A stretch of DNA of 64,000 bases from an uncultured Flavobacteriales bacterium (lineage in GTDB: Bacteria > Bacteroidota > Bacteroidia > Flavobacteriales_D > Sanyastnellaceae), in the NCBI GenBank assembly GCA_938085105.1, contig CALKGK010000045.1:50932-114931 (forward strand), written 5' to 3'. Below the pieces are notes generated by a model. That model saw nothing but the letters and a program-made list of their open reading frames with translations, was not told where the DNA came from and searched no databases. The translations under genes and the position numbers were made by a program. This document shows, in pieces, positions 33,565-41,431 of the stretch; positions within the stretch are counted from its first letter, which is position 1; each line of letters begins with the position of its first letter.

Positions 33565-34527
33565 TTATTTCTTCAATAGACCAATTTCAATCAAACGCTC
33601 TTCCAAATATTCGCCTGCACTAATTGGTTCAAAATCAGGTTTCTTACCTTCTTCAACACAAGAGGGTAAGCAATCCAAACGCATTTCTGAGCGTGGGTGC
33701 AAGAAGAAGGGAATTGAAAAACGGCTGGTTCCCCATTTTTCACGAGGAGGATTAACAACCCTATGGGTGGTGGATTTCAATTTGTTGTTGGTTAATCGCT
33801 GCAACATATCGCCAACGTTGACTACGATGTGATCGGGCAAGGCAGTTACTGCAACCCATTCGTTCTGCTTGTTCAATACTTCCAATCCATCCGCAGAGGC
33901 TCCAATGAGCAAAGTAATGAGATTGATGTCTTCATGTTGACCGGCACGTACTGCTGATTTTGGTTCTGAGGTGATGGGCGGGTAGTGGATGGGGCGCAAA
34001 ATGCTGTTCCCGTGCTTGATTTTTTTATCAAAATAGTTTTCATCCAAACCGAGAAAAAGAGCAATGGCTCGAAGCACTTCTCGTCCAGTATCTTCAAGAC
34101 GTTGATAAGCTTCCATTCCTACTTCGTTGAAGCGCGGAAGGTCGCTCACGATAACGTTCTCAGGGTATTCGCTTTTGATGGGATCGTTGTCGCCCACTTC
34201 CTGACCAAAGTGCCAAAACTCTTTCAAATCACCGGCATTACTGTCTTTGGCGTGTTCCTTTCCAAAGGAAACGTATCCACGCTGACCAGCTAATCCAGGG
34301 ACTTCGTAGGATTTTTTTGTTGCTTCATCCAAGTTGAAGAAAGACTGTACTTCTTTGTACAAATCTTCTACAAGCTTCTCACTCAGCAAATGATTCTTCA
34401 ATGCAACAAAGCCAATCCCGGTATATGCTTTACCAAGTTGTTCGACAAAATGAGCCTTTCTCGAAGCGTCTCCACTAAGAAAATCGGCCAAATCTACGCT
34501 GGGAATTCCCATGATGTGCTTTTCCAT
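33565..34527 (-). CDS. Isopenicillin-N-synthase-family 2-oxoglutarate/Fe(II) oxygenase
   Basis: The 320-residue protein has the double-stranded beta-helix iron ligands HED (in AGQHEDINLITLL), and the distal His in STTHRVVNPP, with Arg-x-Ser (RFSIPFF) that binds the co-substrate carboxylate. The N-terminal IPSVDLADF is the standard family start. It could begin at the ATG of MGIPSV (34509), which lacks the 6 extra residues. Substrate is unknown. A TATTTTCG near-consensus -7 box lies 18 bp upstream. Confidence 0.9.
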   Translation of the reverse strand: MEKHIMGIPSVDLADFLSGDASRKAHFVEQLGKAYTGIGFVALKNHLLSEKLVEDLYKEVQSFFNLDEATKKSYEVPGLAGQRGYVSFGKEHAKDSNAGDLKEFWHFGQEVGDNDPIKSEYPENVIVSDLPRFNEVGMEAYQRLEDTGREVLRAIALFLGLDENYFDKKIKHGNSILRPIHYPPITSEPKSAVRAGQHEDINLITLLIGASADGLEVLNKQNEWVAVTALPDHIVVNVGDMLQRLTNNKLKSTTHRVVNPPREKWGTSRFSIPFFLHPRSEMRLDCLPSCVEEGKKPDFEPISAGEYLEERLIEIGLLKK

Positions 34528-34567
34528 GTCTGCGGGGTTTTCTACGAAAATAGCGACCTTTCGTGGA

Positions 34568-35758
34568 TTATTGGTCGTTTTGCTCCATGATTTTACTCAG
34601 TTTTGCCCCAGAACTTTCCCAAGTATACTCTTCAAGTACAAATTGTCTTCCCTGCGAGCTCAACTTTTCTCTCAATCCTTGATTTTCCATAAGTCGGATG
34701 ATTTGCTCGCTCACTTCAATTGCGGTGTTTGCAATGAGAATCTCTTTGTCATTACAAGCACCAAGAGCATTGTTGGCAAGAGTTGAGGTAATGCACGGGA
34801 GCTCCATGCTCATGGCTTCGAGCAACTTGTTTTGGAGTCCAGTTCCAATTCGCATGGGAGCAACAAAGATTTCGGCTTCTGCGTAGGCACTCCGGATATC
34901 GTCAATCCAACCACTCACTTGTACACCTTCAGATTGGAGTTCTTTCACTTGTTGATGTGGATTGGCCCCTGCGAGCATCAATGTGGTTTTTGGATAGTGC
35001 TTTCGAACCAATGGAAGTACTTCTCGAGCTAAAAACTTGGCACAATCTACATTGGGTGGATATGACATGTTTCCAGTGAAAAGGAGAGATCTTTCTTTTC
35101 TTGAGTGGGCTTTAAGAGCTTCACTTTTAACGTCAAAAAAGCGGGTGTCCACTCCGTTGGGGACAATCTCAATCAATGAGCGTTTGGGGTGATAGAAAAG
35201 CTGTTGATCTTGTTGTGAGATGATGGTGTGATGATCAAAAAACTCAAAACTCAGGTTTTCATAACGGGTCAATCGTTGTGCTTCAATGCCCAAAAGTGGT
35301 TTCATCCAAAATGGCGCGTTTTGTTTGCGCCGCTCAGCACCAATACTGAAGGTGTCCATGTAATCAATGGTCTTTGGCGCATCGAAATTCATGTTGACAT
35401 ATTCTGCAGTTCGTATGAGCTGACAATAGATGTGGTCGGGTTGACTTTCTTTGATGAGCACGTCAATCTTGATTTTGGCTTGTTCCTGCAGAAAATAGTG
35501 GACTTGAAAAGGCTTGTCTGAAAACAATGCGCGGAGCAGTCTCAAATAGATGAGTGATTTCTTCAAAGGAACAATGCTCACCTTATGGGCGATTTTCTCC
35601 AATTCTGATATGGCATCAGGATGTGGACTCACTTCGGCCAAACAGCAAAGGTGAACTTCGTGTTCCTTGGAGAGCTGACGAACTTGATGGTAAGCGCGAA
35701 GTTTATCTCCTTTTTCGAGGGGGTAAGGTACTCTTGATACGAGGACAAAAATTTTCAT
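34568..35758 (-). CDS. Glycosyltransferase family 4, TIGR03087-like
   Basis: The 396-residue protein starts FVLVSRVPYPLEKGDKLRAYH, the pattern of a GT-B glycosyltransferase of the TIGR03087 group. The C-terminal Rossmann half contains LLFTGNMSYPPNVD, FVAPMRIGTGLQNKLLEAM with the nucleotide-sugar Glu, and a GLREKLSSQGR helix. Its start overlaps the stop of the next glycosyltransferase gene by 4 bp. It probably adds a sugar to a cell-surface glycan or glycolipid. Confidence 0.9.
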   Translation of the reverse strand: MKIFVLVSRVPYPLEKGDKLRAYHQVRQLSKEHEVHLCCLAEVSPHPDAISELEKIAHKVSIVPLKKSLIYLRLLRALFSDKPFQVHYFLQEQAKIKIDVLIKESQPDHIYCQLIRTAEYVNMNFDAPKTIDYMDTFSIGAERRKQNAPFWMKPLLGIEAQRLTRYENLSFEFFDHHTIISQQDQQLFYHPKRSLIEIVPNGVDTRFFDVKSEALKAHSRKERSLLFTGNMSYPPNVDCAKFLAREVLPLVRKHYPKTTLMLAGANPHQQVKELQSEGVQVSGWIDDIRSAYAEAEIFVAPMRIGTGLQNKLLEAMSMELPCITSTLANNALGACNDKEILIANTAIEVSEQIIRLMENQGLREKLSSQGRQFVLEEYTWESSGAKLSKIMEQNDQ

Positions 35759-36951
35759 GAAAGCAGGTCCTTGTAAAAATCAACAAGCTGTTGGGTGAGT
35801 ACTTTGTTGTCAAAACGTTCTTCCACAATCTTCCTGGCTGCTAATCCTTGTTCTTTGGCTGCATCAGGGTTTTGGAGCAAATGGTTGATGGCTTGCACAA
35901 AGTCTTCCGGACTCTCAGCCAGGTGCAAATCGTGTGGGTTTTGAGCATTAATGCCTTCAGCGCCAATGGAGGTGGAGATTACGTTCTTTTTCAAAGCCAT
36001 TCCTTCAATAATTTTCACCCGAATTCCTCCAGCAGAAAGCAAAGGAACCACCATGATTTGCTTGGAATTCATGAAATCAATGGCACTAGGAACTTCGCCT
36101 ATAATTTCCACATTTGGATAATCACTCTCGGTGAGTTCTTTTGGCATGTGTCGTCCAGCGAGGTAGAATTTTAATTTGGGGTGTGCATGATGAACTTTGG
36201 GCCATACTTCATCCAAAAACCAGAGCACTCCTTCAATGTTTGGTCGCCAGTCCATAGCTCCTAAGTGAAACAGTGCAGCTTCGGGGGCTTCATCAGGGGC
36301 TTGATACTTCTCCAAATCAATGCCAAAGGGAATGTTCACCAAAGGCTTCTTCAATCCCAAAGAGCGGTAATTTTCTGCGTCTTCCTTCGATATACTTGCG
36401 ATGCCATCCATTTGGGTAATAACGTCCAACTCATAGTCCTTTAACTTCTTGGAAAGGTACTTCAAATAGGCTCGTTTGGCTGGGTTCTTCGTTCCTTGTG
36501 CGACTCTTTCCCAAATAATGTATTCCAGATTGTGTGAGCGCAATACCACTTTCGCCTCCGAAAATCGTCGAATGGTGGCGATATATGGGGTCATGAAAAG
36601 GCTTTCGAGGTGGATGATGTCGAAGTTCTCTTTTTTAAGAATCTGGCTAAGTTTAATGTCAAAGTCAGCAGAGAAAAAACGAGATATGTTGTATGAATCC
36701 TGAGTGATGAGTGAGGAGAAAGCATCAACCAAATTTACGCGGGTGTCAACATGAACACCTTGAATTTTCGTGCTTTCAATGTACTTTTTGCTTAGGTTCT
36801 CGAGTTCGAAGTCGTGCTTGTGGGTATATATGGTAAGCAATCGCACTTCATGGCCGGCCTGCATCAAACCAGCGGTGATGTTGTTCATCGCGATGCAGCC
36901 TCCATCTTTGGGCGGGGCTGGTGGTTTATGACAAAGCTGTAGGATCTTCAT
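35755..36951 (-). CDS. Glycosyltransferase family 4 (GT-B)
   Basis: From ATG 36951 (MKILQLCHKPPAPPKDGGC) the protein has 398 residues. The N-terminal half shows a conserved glycine-rich start and EVRLLTIYTH, and the C-terminal half GAMDWRPNIEGVLWFLDEVWP and VVPLLSAGGIRVKIIEGMAL with the donor-binding Glu. The ATG was chosen because the frame upstream lies inside the LptF gene. It overlaps that gene by 26 bp and the second glycosyltransferase by 4 bp, forming an envelope-glycan operon. Confidence 0.9.
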   Translation of the reverse strand: MKILQLCHKPPAPPKDGGCIAMNNITAGLMQAGHEVRLLTIYTHKHDFELENLSKKYIESTKIQGVHVDTRVNLVDAFSSLITQDSYNISRFFSADFDIKLSQILKKENFDIIHLESLFMTPYIATIRRFSEAKVVLRSHNLEYIIWERVAQGTKNPAKRAYLKYLSKKLKDYELDVITQMDGIASISKEDAENYRSLGLKKPLVNIPFGIDLEKYQAPDEAPEAALFHLGAMDWRPNIEGVLWFLDEVWPKVHHAHPKLKFYLAGRHMPKELTESDYPNVEIIGEVPSAIDFMNSKQIMVVPLLSAGGIRVKIIEGMALKKNVISTSIGAEGINAQNPHDLHLAESPEDFVQAINHLLQNPDAAKEQGLAARKIVEERFDNKVLTQQLVDFYKDLLS

Positions 36952-38437
36952 TGGTCTTTGATTTGAAGATTTTTCTGAATATTCTCCGATAGGTATCGGC
37001 CTCCATAATGGGCGAGTCGTTGGCTGCTTTCGTGGTGAGAAAGATGGCCAAAGGAGTGAGGACAAGAGATGAAATCCACATGCCTTGCCAAGGTTCCAAT
37101 ACGCCCGATCTCACCATGCGCTCGCCAACGATGGTGAGTACATAAAAGATCAAAAACATGGCGATGGCCCATACGGTAGGTAGGCCCATTCCTCCTTTGC
37201 GAATGATTGCTCCAAGCGGTGCACCAATGAAGAAGAGCACTACACAACTGAAGGCAAGAAAGAACTTCCGGTGCCACTCAATCAGGTGTTTGTCCACCAG
37301 CTTCTCACGAGCTCCAACGTCTTGCATGACGTTTTCGATGTTTCGCTGACCAGATCGACAGATGTCCTTTGCTACTTCAAAAGCTCGTTTTTGTTGGGCA
37401 AATCCAAAGCGATTGAAATAAAACTGTTTTCCAACTTGGATGTTAGCTGTGCTGTCTTGTTCTCCAGCTTGAAAAGGAGTAACATCCAGGGTGTCGCGGA
37501 TTAAATATACGTTTCTCGCTCCAAAACGTTGAAGGTCTTCGATGCGTTGATCTACATTAATGATGAGACTGTCAACAGCAACATCGAGTTGCTTGATGGT
37601 CATCATTTCATAAGCCTTTTTAAAGAGGTCTTCATCCGCCTTGTTGAAGTCCAATGAGCTAAGATCAATGGTGAGGATCTGTTCTTCAAATTGGTTGTTG
37701 ATGTGCGGAAATCTTCGGTCGGCCCGCTTTTTCCGATCTTCTTTCTGCTCGTCAAAACTATACCCATCAAATAAGGTCAGCAAAAGAAACCGCTGATCAT
37801 CGGTTTGTTTCATGGTGCCTCTTTTCGCTCTGATGACCGTCTTGGAGCCAATACTGGCGTCGCGGTGATCATAAATGAGTACATCCAATAGTTCCCCCGT
37901 TTCAGGGTTCTTCTTTCCAACACGAATGCTAAAGCCTTCAATCCCGTTGTAAAAGGAGGCTTCATCCAAGTTGAGCGATGGTCGTTGTTGCGATACGGAG
38001 TAGAGGAGGGTTCTAAACTTTAAGTTGGCAATGGGCCACACGTTGTTGGAAAAATAAAAAGCGGCCACGGCAATGATGACGATGGTTACGGCGAGCGGAC
38101 GAAGGATTTTGTACAAACTTACTCCTGCACTTTTCATGGCGGTGAGTTCGTAGTGCTCTGCGAGGGCGCCCATGGTCATGATGCTCGACATCAAAATGGC
38201 AAGAGGAAGGGCCATGTTAACGAGTCGGGCAGAGGCATAGATCATCAACTCCAAAATCACCGTGTTCTCCAAACCTTTCCCCATCAATTCATCTACATAC
38301 ACCCATAAAAATTGCATGTCCAAAATGAACAAGGCAATAAGAAAGGTAACGATGAATGGACCAATGAAGGTCTTTAAAAGTAAGAGGGCGAGTTTTTTCA
38401 AATCGGGCTCATTTCTCTGCAAATATAAACTCCTCAT
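36926..38437 (-). CDS. LptF/LptG-family (YjgP/YjgQ) permease, start uncertain
   Basis: The protein belongs to the inner-membrane half of the lipopolysaccharide export machine. N-terminal helices (FIGPFIVTFLIALFILDMQFLW), a long periplasmic beta domain (about 130-380) and three C-terminal helices (AFSCVVLFFIGAPLGAIIRKGG) fit LptF/G. The frame's ATG at 38437 is used here (503 aa), but a TATATTTG -7 box (38420-38427) lies inside it; a TTG at 38401 giving MKKLALLLLKTFIGPF is a plausible real start. The first gene of the permease-glycosyltransferase operon. Confidence 0.85.
   Translation of the reverse strand: MRSLYLQRNEPDLKKLALLLLKTFIGPFIVTFLIALFILDMQFLWVYVDELMGKGLENTVILELMIYASARLVNMALPLAILMSSIMTMGALAEHYELTAMKSAGVSLYKILRPLAVTIVIIAVAAFYFSNNVWPIANLKFRTLLYSVSQQRPSLNLDEASFYNGIEGFSIRVGKKNPETGELLDVLIYDHRDASIGSKTVIRAKRGTMKQTDDQRFLLLTLFDGYSFDEQKEDRKKRADRRFPHINNQFEEQILTIDLSSLDFNKADEDLFKKAYEMMTIKQLDVAVDSLIINVDQRIEDLQRFGARNVYLIRDTLDVTPFQAGEQDSTANIQVGKQFYFNRFGFAQQKRAFEVAKDICRSGQRNIENVMQDVGAREKLVDKHLIEWHRKFFLAFSCVVLFFIGAPLGAIIRKGGMGLPTVWAIAMFLIFYVLTIVGERMVRSGVLEPWQGMWISSLVLTPLAIFLTTKAANDSPIMEADTYRRIFRKIFKSKTNEDPTALS
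38420..38427 (-). promoter_or_regulatory. Candidate -7 box TATATTTG of the LptF/G gene, inside the annotated start
   Basis: On the minus strand TATATTTG fits TAnnTTTG and lies 18 bp before a TTG codon at 38401 that would start a family-typical N-terminus (MKKLALLLLKTF). If real, the ATG at 38437 is not the start. Confidence 0.45.
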
Positions 38438-38462
38438 TGGGAAGATTCATTGTACAAGTGCC

Positions 38463-38470
38463 TACCTTTG
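38463..38470 (+). promoter_or_regulatory. Promoter -7 box TACCTTTG of the thioesterase gene
   Basis: Exact TAnnTTTG match on the plus strand, 17 bp upstream of the ATG at 38488. A TTG lies at 38437-38439, 23 bp further up. Confidence 0.6.
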
Positions 38471-38487
38471 TAGAAAGTTATTCAACC

Positions 38488-38883
38488 ATGGATCTATTAG
38501 GAACAAAAGTTTGTAAGAAACAAGACTTGGGAGTGCACAACAACCTTTTTGGCGGAACAATGCTGAGCTGGATTGACGAAGTAGCGGTTTGTTTTGTGAA
38601 TGAAGTGTGTTATAGCCCCAACATGGTGACTTTAAAAATGGCGGAGGTGCTCTTCAAACAACCGGTGAAAGAGAACAACTTGATCAAAATCTATGGGGAG
38701 ATTTCCAATTTCGGAAATACAACGGTGGAGATCAAAATTGAAGCGAGAAAGTTCAATGTATACACCCATGAAGAAAAGGTGGTTTGTTCAACGAGCATCG
38801 TTTTCGTGCGCATTGATGAAGATGGAAAGGCCATTCCAATTGCACAGCATGTGAAAGATCGTTATCCGGATTTGGCGAGATAG
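38488..38883 (+). CDS. Hotdog-fold acyl-CoA thioesterase
   Basis: The 131-residue protein has the hotdog pattern NHN-like 'GVHNNLFGGTMLSWIDEVA' and CSTSIVFVRIDEDGK, typical of YciA/BFIT-type acyl-CoA thioesterases. The HNN residues and the Asp of SWIDE match the catalytic helix. It hydrolyses fatty acyl-CoA. ATG 38488 was preferred for its promoter box at 38463. It is monocistronic or followed by the M49 gene 57 bp downstream with its own promoter. Confidence 0.88.
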   Translation: MDLLGTKVCKKQDLGVHNNLFGGTMLSWIDEVAVCFVNEVCYSPNMVTLKMAEVLFKQPVKENNLIKIYGEISNFGNTTVEIKIEARKFNVYTHEEKVVCSTSIVFVRIDEDGKAIPIAQHVKDRYPDLAR

Positions 38884-38926
38884 TACTTGACCTAGGGTTT
38901 CATGGAAATTCCTACTTTAGGGGCTC

Positions 38927-38934
38927 TAAATTTG
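38927..38934 (+). promoter_or_regulatory. -7 box TAAATTTG abutting the M49 peptidase start
   Basis: Exact TAnnTTTG match; only 6 bp separate it from the ATG at 38941. The transcript is predicted to start at or near the first codon, hence a leaderless mRNA. Confidence 0.6.
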
Positions 38935-38940
38935 CATTGA

Positions 38941-40989
38941 ATGAAACTCAAATTATCTAGCATGGCCCTCGCAGCCTGCACGCTCTGGTTGGTATCCTGT
39001 GATGGTCCGGCCAAAAATGAAGTTATTGAACCAGCCAAAGAAAGCGCGGTTCAAGTGGAAGAAGACTTCCAGTGGCAAACAGAACAATTTGCCGATATCA
39101 AAATCGTGCGTTACCAAGTTCCCGGTTTTGACTCCTTGAGCACAAAACAAAAAGAATTGGTGTACTACCTCACGCAAGCAGGTTTGGCTGGACGTGATAT
39201 TATGTATGACCAGAATTACCGTCATAACCTTGAGCTTCGCGGACTCTTCGAAAACATCTTTGTCAATTACGAAGGAGATAAAACCAGCGACAATTTCAAG
39301 GCCTTCGAGACCTATTTGAAGCGCTTTTGGTTCAGCAACGGTATCCACCACCACTATTCTAATGTGAAATTTACTCCAGAATTTGAGCAGGAGTGGTTCA
39401 TGAAGTGTGTTGATATGGTGAATGAGGAAATCAGTGATGAATTGATTGCTGTAATTTTTGATCCAACCGTGGATGCCAAAAAAGTTAACCAAGATGCGAG
39501 CATGGGCTTAGTAGAAGGTTCTGCGGTGAATTTTTACGCTCCTGATGTGACTACAGAAGAGGCCAAAGCATACTTTAAGAGCATCATCGACCCGAATGAT
39601 CGTGCCGCAATTTCTCACGGTTTGAACTCTCGCTTGGCGAAAAACGAAAACGGCGAAATTGTAGAAGAAGTCTATAAGGTTGGCGGACGCTATGGTGAAG
39701 CTTTGGAAAAAGTGGTTTACTGGTTAGAAAAAGCAGAAAAGGTAGCTGAAAACGATAAACAAGCCGCTGCTTTCAGAAACTTGGTGGAGTTCTACAAAAC
39801 GGGCGACCTTAGAAAATGGGACATCTACAACATCAATTGGGTGAACACTACTGAAGGAGATATTGACTACATCAATGGATTTGTTGAGGTGTACAATGAT
39901 CCACTTGGATATACGGGATCGTATGAAACCATCATTCAAATCAAGGACTTTGAGGCATCAGACCGCATGAAAGTACTGATGAACAATGCACAGTGGTTCG
40001 AAGATCAGTCACCGGTTGCCCCTGAACACAAGAAAGAAGAAGTTAAAGGGATTACGTATAATGTAGTGAACGTCGTTGGCGAGGCCGGAGACGCTTCCCC
40101 GTCAACCCCAATTGGAGTGAATTTGCCCAATGCCAACTGGATTCGTGTGCAGCACGGTTCGAAATCCGTAAGCTTAGGAAACATTGTTTCTGCCTACGAC
40201 AAGGCAAGCGGTACAGGATCTTTAGAAGAGTTTTGTCATGATGACGAAGAGGTTCAAAGAGCGATCAAGCACAGTGCTCTAGCAGGTAAGTTGCATACCG
40301 CCATGCACGAGGTGATTGGTCATGCTTCAGGAAAACTCGAAGATGGGGTAGGTACTCCTAAAGAAACCGTTCAAGAGTACGCTTCTACTTTGGAAGAAGG
40401 AAGGGCTGATCTTGTTGCACTTTATTACTTGATGGACCCTAAAATGGTGGACTTAGGTTTGATGGAAAGCCTTGAAGTAGGGATGGCAGAGTACGATAGC
40501 TACATTCGAAACGGAATGATGGTGCAATTGCGTCGTTTAGAAATGGGTGCTGATATCGAAGAAGCACACATGAGAAACCGCGCTTGGGTGGCACATTGGG
40601 TGTTCGAAAAAGGAGCCGAAAATGGAGTGATTGAAGAGGTCGTTCGCGATGGAAAGCACTTTTACGATATCAAAGATTACGAGGCATTAAGAACTTTGTT
40701 TGGTGAATTGTTGAGCGAAGTACAGCGCATCAAGTCCCAAGGTGATTATGAAGCTGCGAAAGCTTTGGTTGAAGGCTACGGAGTGAAGGTAGATCCTGAG
40801 ATACACCAAGAGGTGCTCGATCGTGCAGAAAAATTGAACAGCGCTCCTTATGGAGGGTTCATCAATCCGGTTTTGGTTCCTCAAATGGATGAGTCTGGAG
40901 CAGTGATTGATGTGATGGTTCGCTACCCGAATGATTTTACAAAGCAGATGCTTTATTACGGAGAGAATTACAGCTTTCTGTCGAAATAA
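38941..40989 (+). CDS. Dipeptidyl peptidase III-type (M49) zinc lipoprotein
   Basis: The 682-residue product has a lipoprotein signal (MKLKLSSMALAACTLWLVSC, lipobox LVSC), so it acts in the envelope. It carries the M49 zinc motif HEVIGH (in LHTAMHEVIGHASG, about residue 456-461) and EEGRAD about 40 residues later, giving two His and a Glu. The peptidase removes dipeptides from peptide N-termini. Bacteroidetes homologues of DPP III are typically ~670-710 residues, so length is normal. A terminator follows. Confidence 0.94.
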   Translation: MKLKLSSMALAACTLWLVSCDGPAKNEVIEPAKESAVQVEEDFQWQTEQFADIKIVRYQVPGFDSLSTKQKELVYYLTQAGLAGRDIMYDQNYRHNLELRGLFENIFVNYEGDKTSDNFKAFETYLKRFWFSNGIHHHYSNVKFTPEFEQEWFMKCVDMVNEEISDELIAVIFDPTVDAKKVNQDASMGLVEGSAVNFYAPDVTTEEAKAYFKSIIDPNDRAAISHGLNSRLAKNENGEIVEEVYKVGGRYGEALEKVVYWLEKAEKVAENDKQAAAFRNLVEFYKTGDLRKWDIYNINWVNTTEGDIDYINGFVEVYNDPLGYTGSYETIIQIKDFEASDRMKVLMNNAQWFEDQSPVAPEHKKEEVKGITYNVVNVVGEAGDASPSTPIGVNLPNANWIRVQHGSKSVSLGNIVSAYDKASGTGSLEEFCHDDEEVQRAIKHSALAGKLHTAMHEVIGHASGKLEDGVGTPKETVQEYASTLEEGRADLVALYYLMDPKMVDLGLMESLEVGMAEYDSYIRNGMMVQLRRLEMGADIEEAHMRNRAWVAHWVFEKGAENGVIEEVVRDGKHFYDIKDYEALRTLFGELLSEVQRIKSQGDYEAAKALVEGYGVKVDPEIHQEVLDRAEKLNSAPYGGFINPVLVPQMDESGAVIDVMVRYPNDFTKQMLYYGENYSFLSK

Positions 40990-41007
40990 TTTTGTATTAC
41001 ATAAGAA

Positions 41008-41039
41008 GAAAAGGGGAGGCGAGCGTCTCCCTTTTTTTG
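41008..41039 (+). terminator. Terminator after the M49 peptidase gene
   Basis: An AAAAGGGGAGGC stem (41008-41020) faces GTCTCCCTTTT with one bulge and one G-T pair, followed by a run of seven T. It lies 19 bp after the stop codon. Confidence 0.75.
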
Positions 41040-41162
41040 TTTAGAAACGTCATTGGTTTAGCTCTCCTGAAGCCAAAATAGTTCGGAAATGAAGCCTTAG
41101 AAATTGAATTTACGGTTAAATTTTGAGCGCCTTCTTTTAAAAAGTTACTGTACCTTTCCGCC

Positions 41163-41426
41163 ATGAACCTGGAAGAACGAAAATTGAAGATCATCGCGGC
41201 AGTTGTGGCTGAATCCGATACTGATGCGATTCAAATGCTCGAATTGAAATTGGCTGAAATCGATTACGATAAAAAAAGCCGTTCAAAAATCATCGGGCTC
41301 AATCCCAAAGGAATGCCCATCATCAAAAGTGAATTTGTTCGTTGTATCCACCAATCCTTATCAAATCTGGATAACGGGGAATGGATCAGCATTGATGATT
41401 TGGAAAAACGCTCAGAGAACTGGTAA
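41163..41426 (+). CDS. Small protein of unknown function
   Basis: The 87-residue soluble protein is helical at the N-terminus (MNLEERKLKIIAAVVAESDTDAIQMLELKL) and then charged and basic (KKSRSKIIGLNPKG); the C-terminus is acidic (EWISIDDLEKRSENW). It resembles the antitoxin-like part of addiction modules in composition, but no toxin gene follows. It starts with a TACCTTTC near-consensus -7 box 4 bp before the ATG and is followed after 5 bp by the T9SS cargo gene, so the two are likely co-transcribed. Confidence 0.55.
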   Translation: MNLEERKLKIIAAVVAESDTDAIQMLELKLAEIDYDKKSRSKIIGLNPKGMPIIKSEFVRCIHQSLSNLDNGEWISIDDLEKRSENW

Positions 41427-41431
41427 ACACT

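Noticed and set aside
41163..41426. Toxin-antitoxin module
   Set aside because: The small protein resembles an antitoxin only in charge pattern and no toxin-like gene follows; the next gene is a T9SS cargo.
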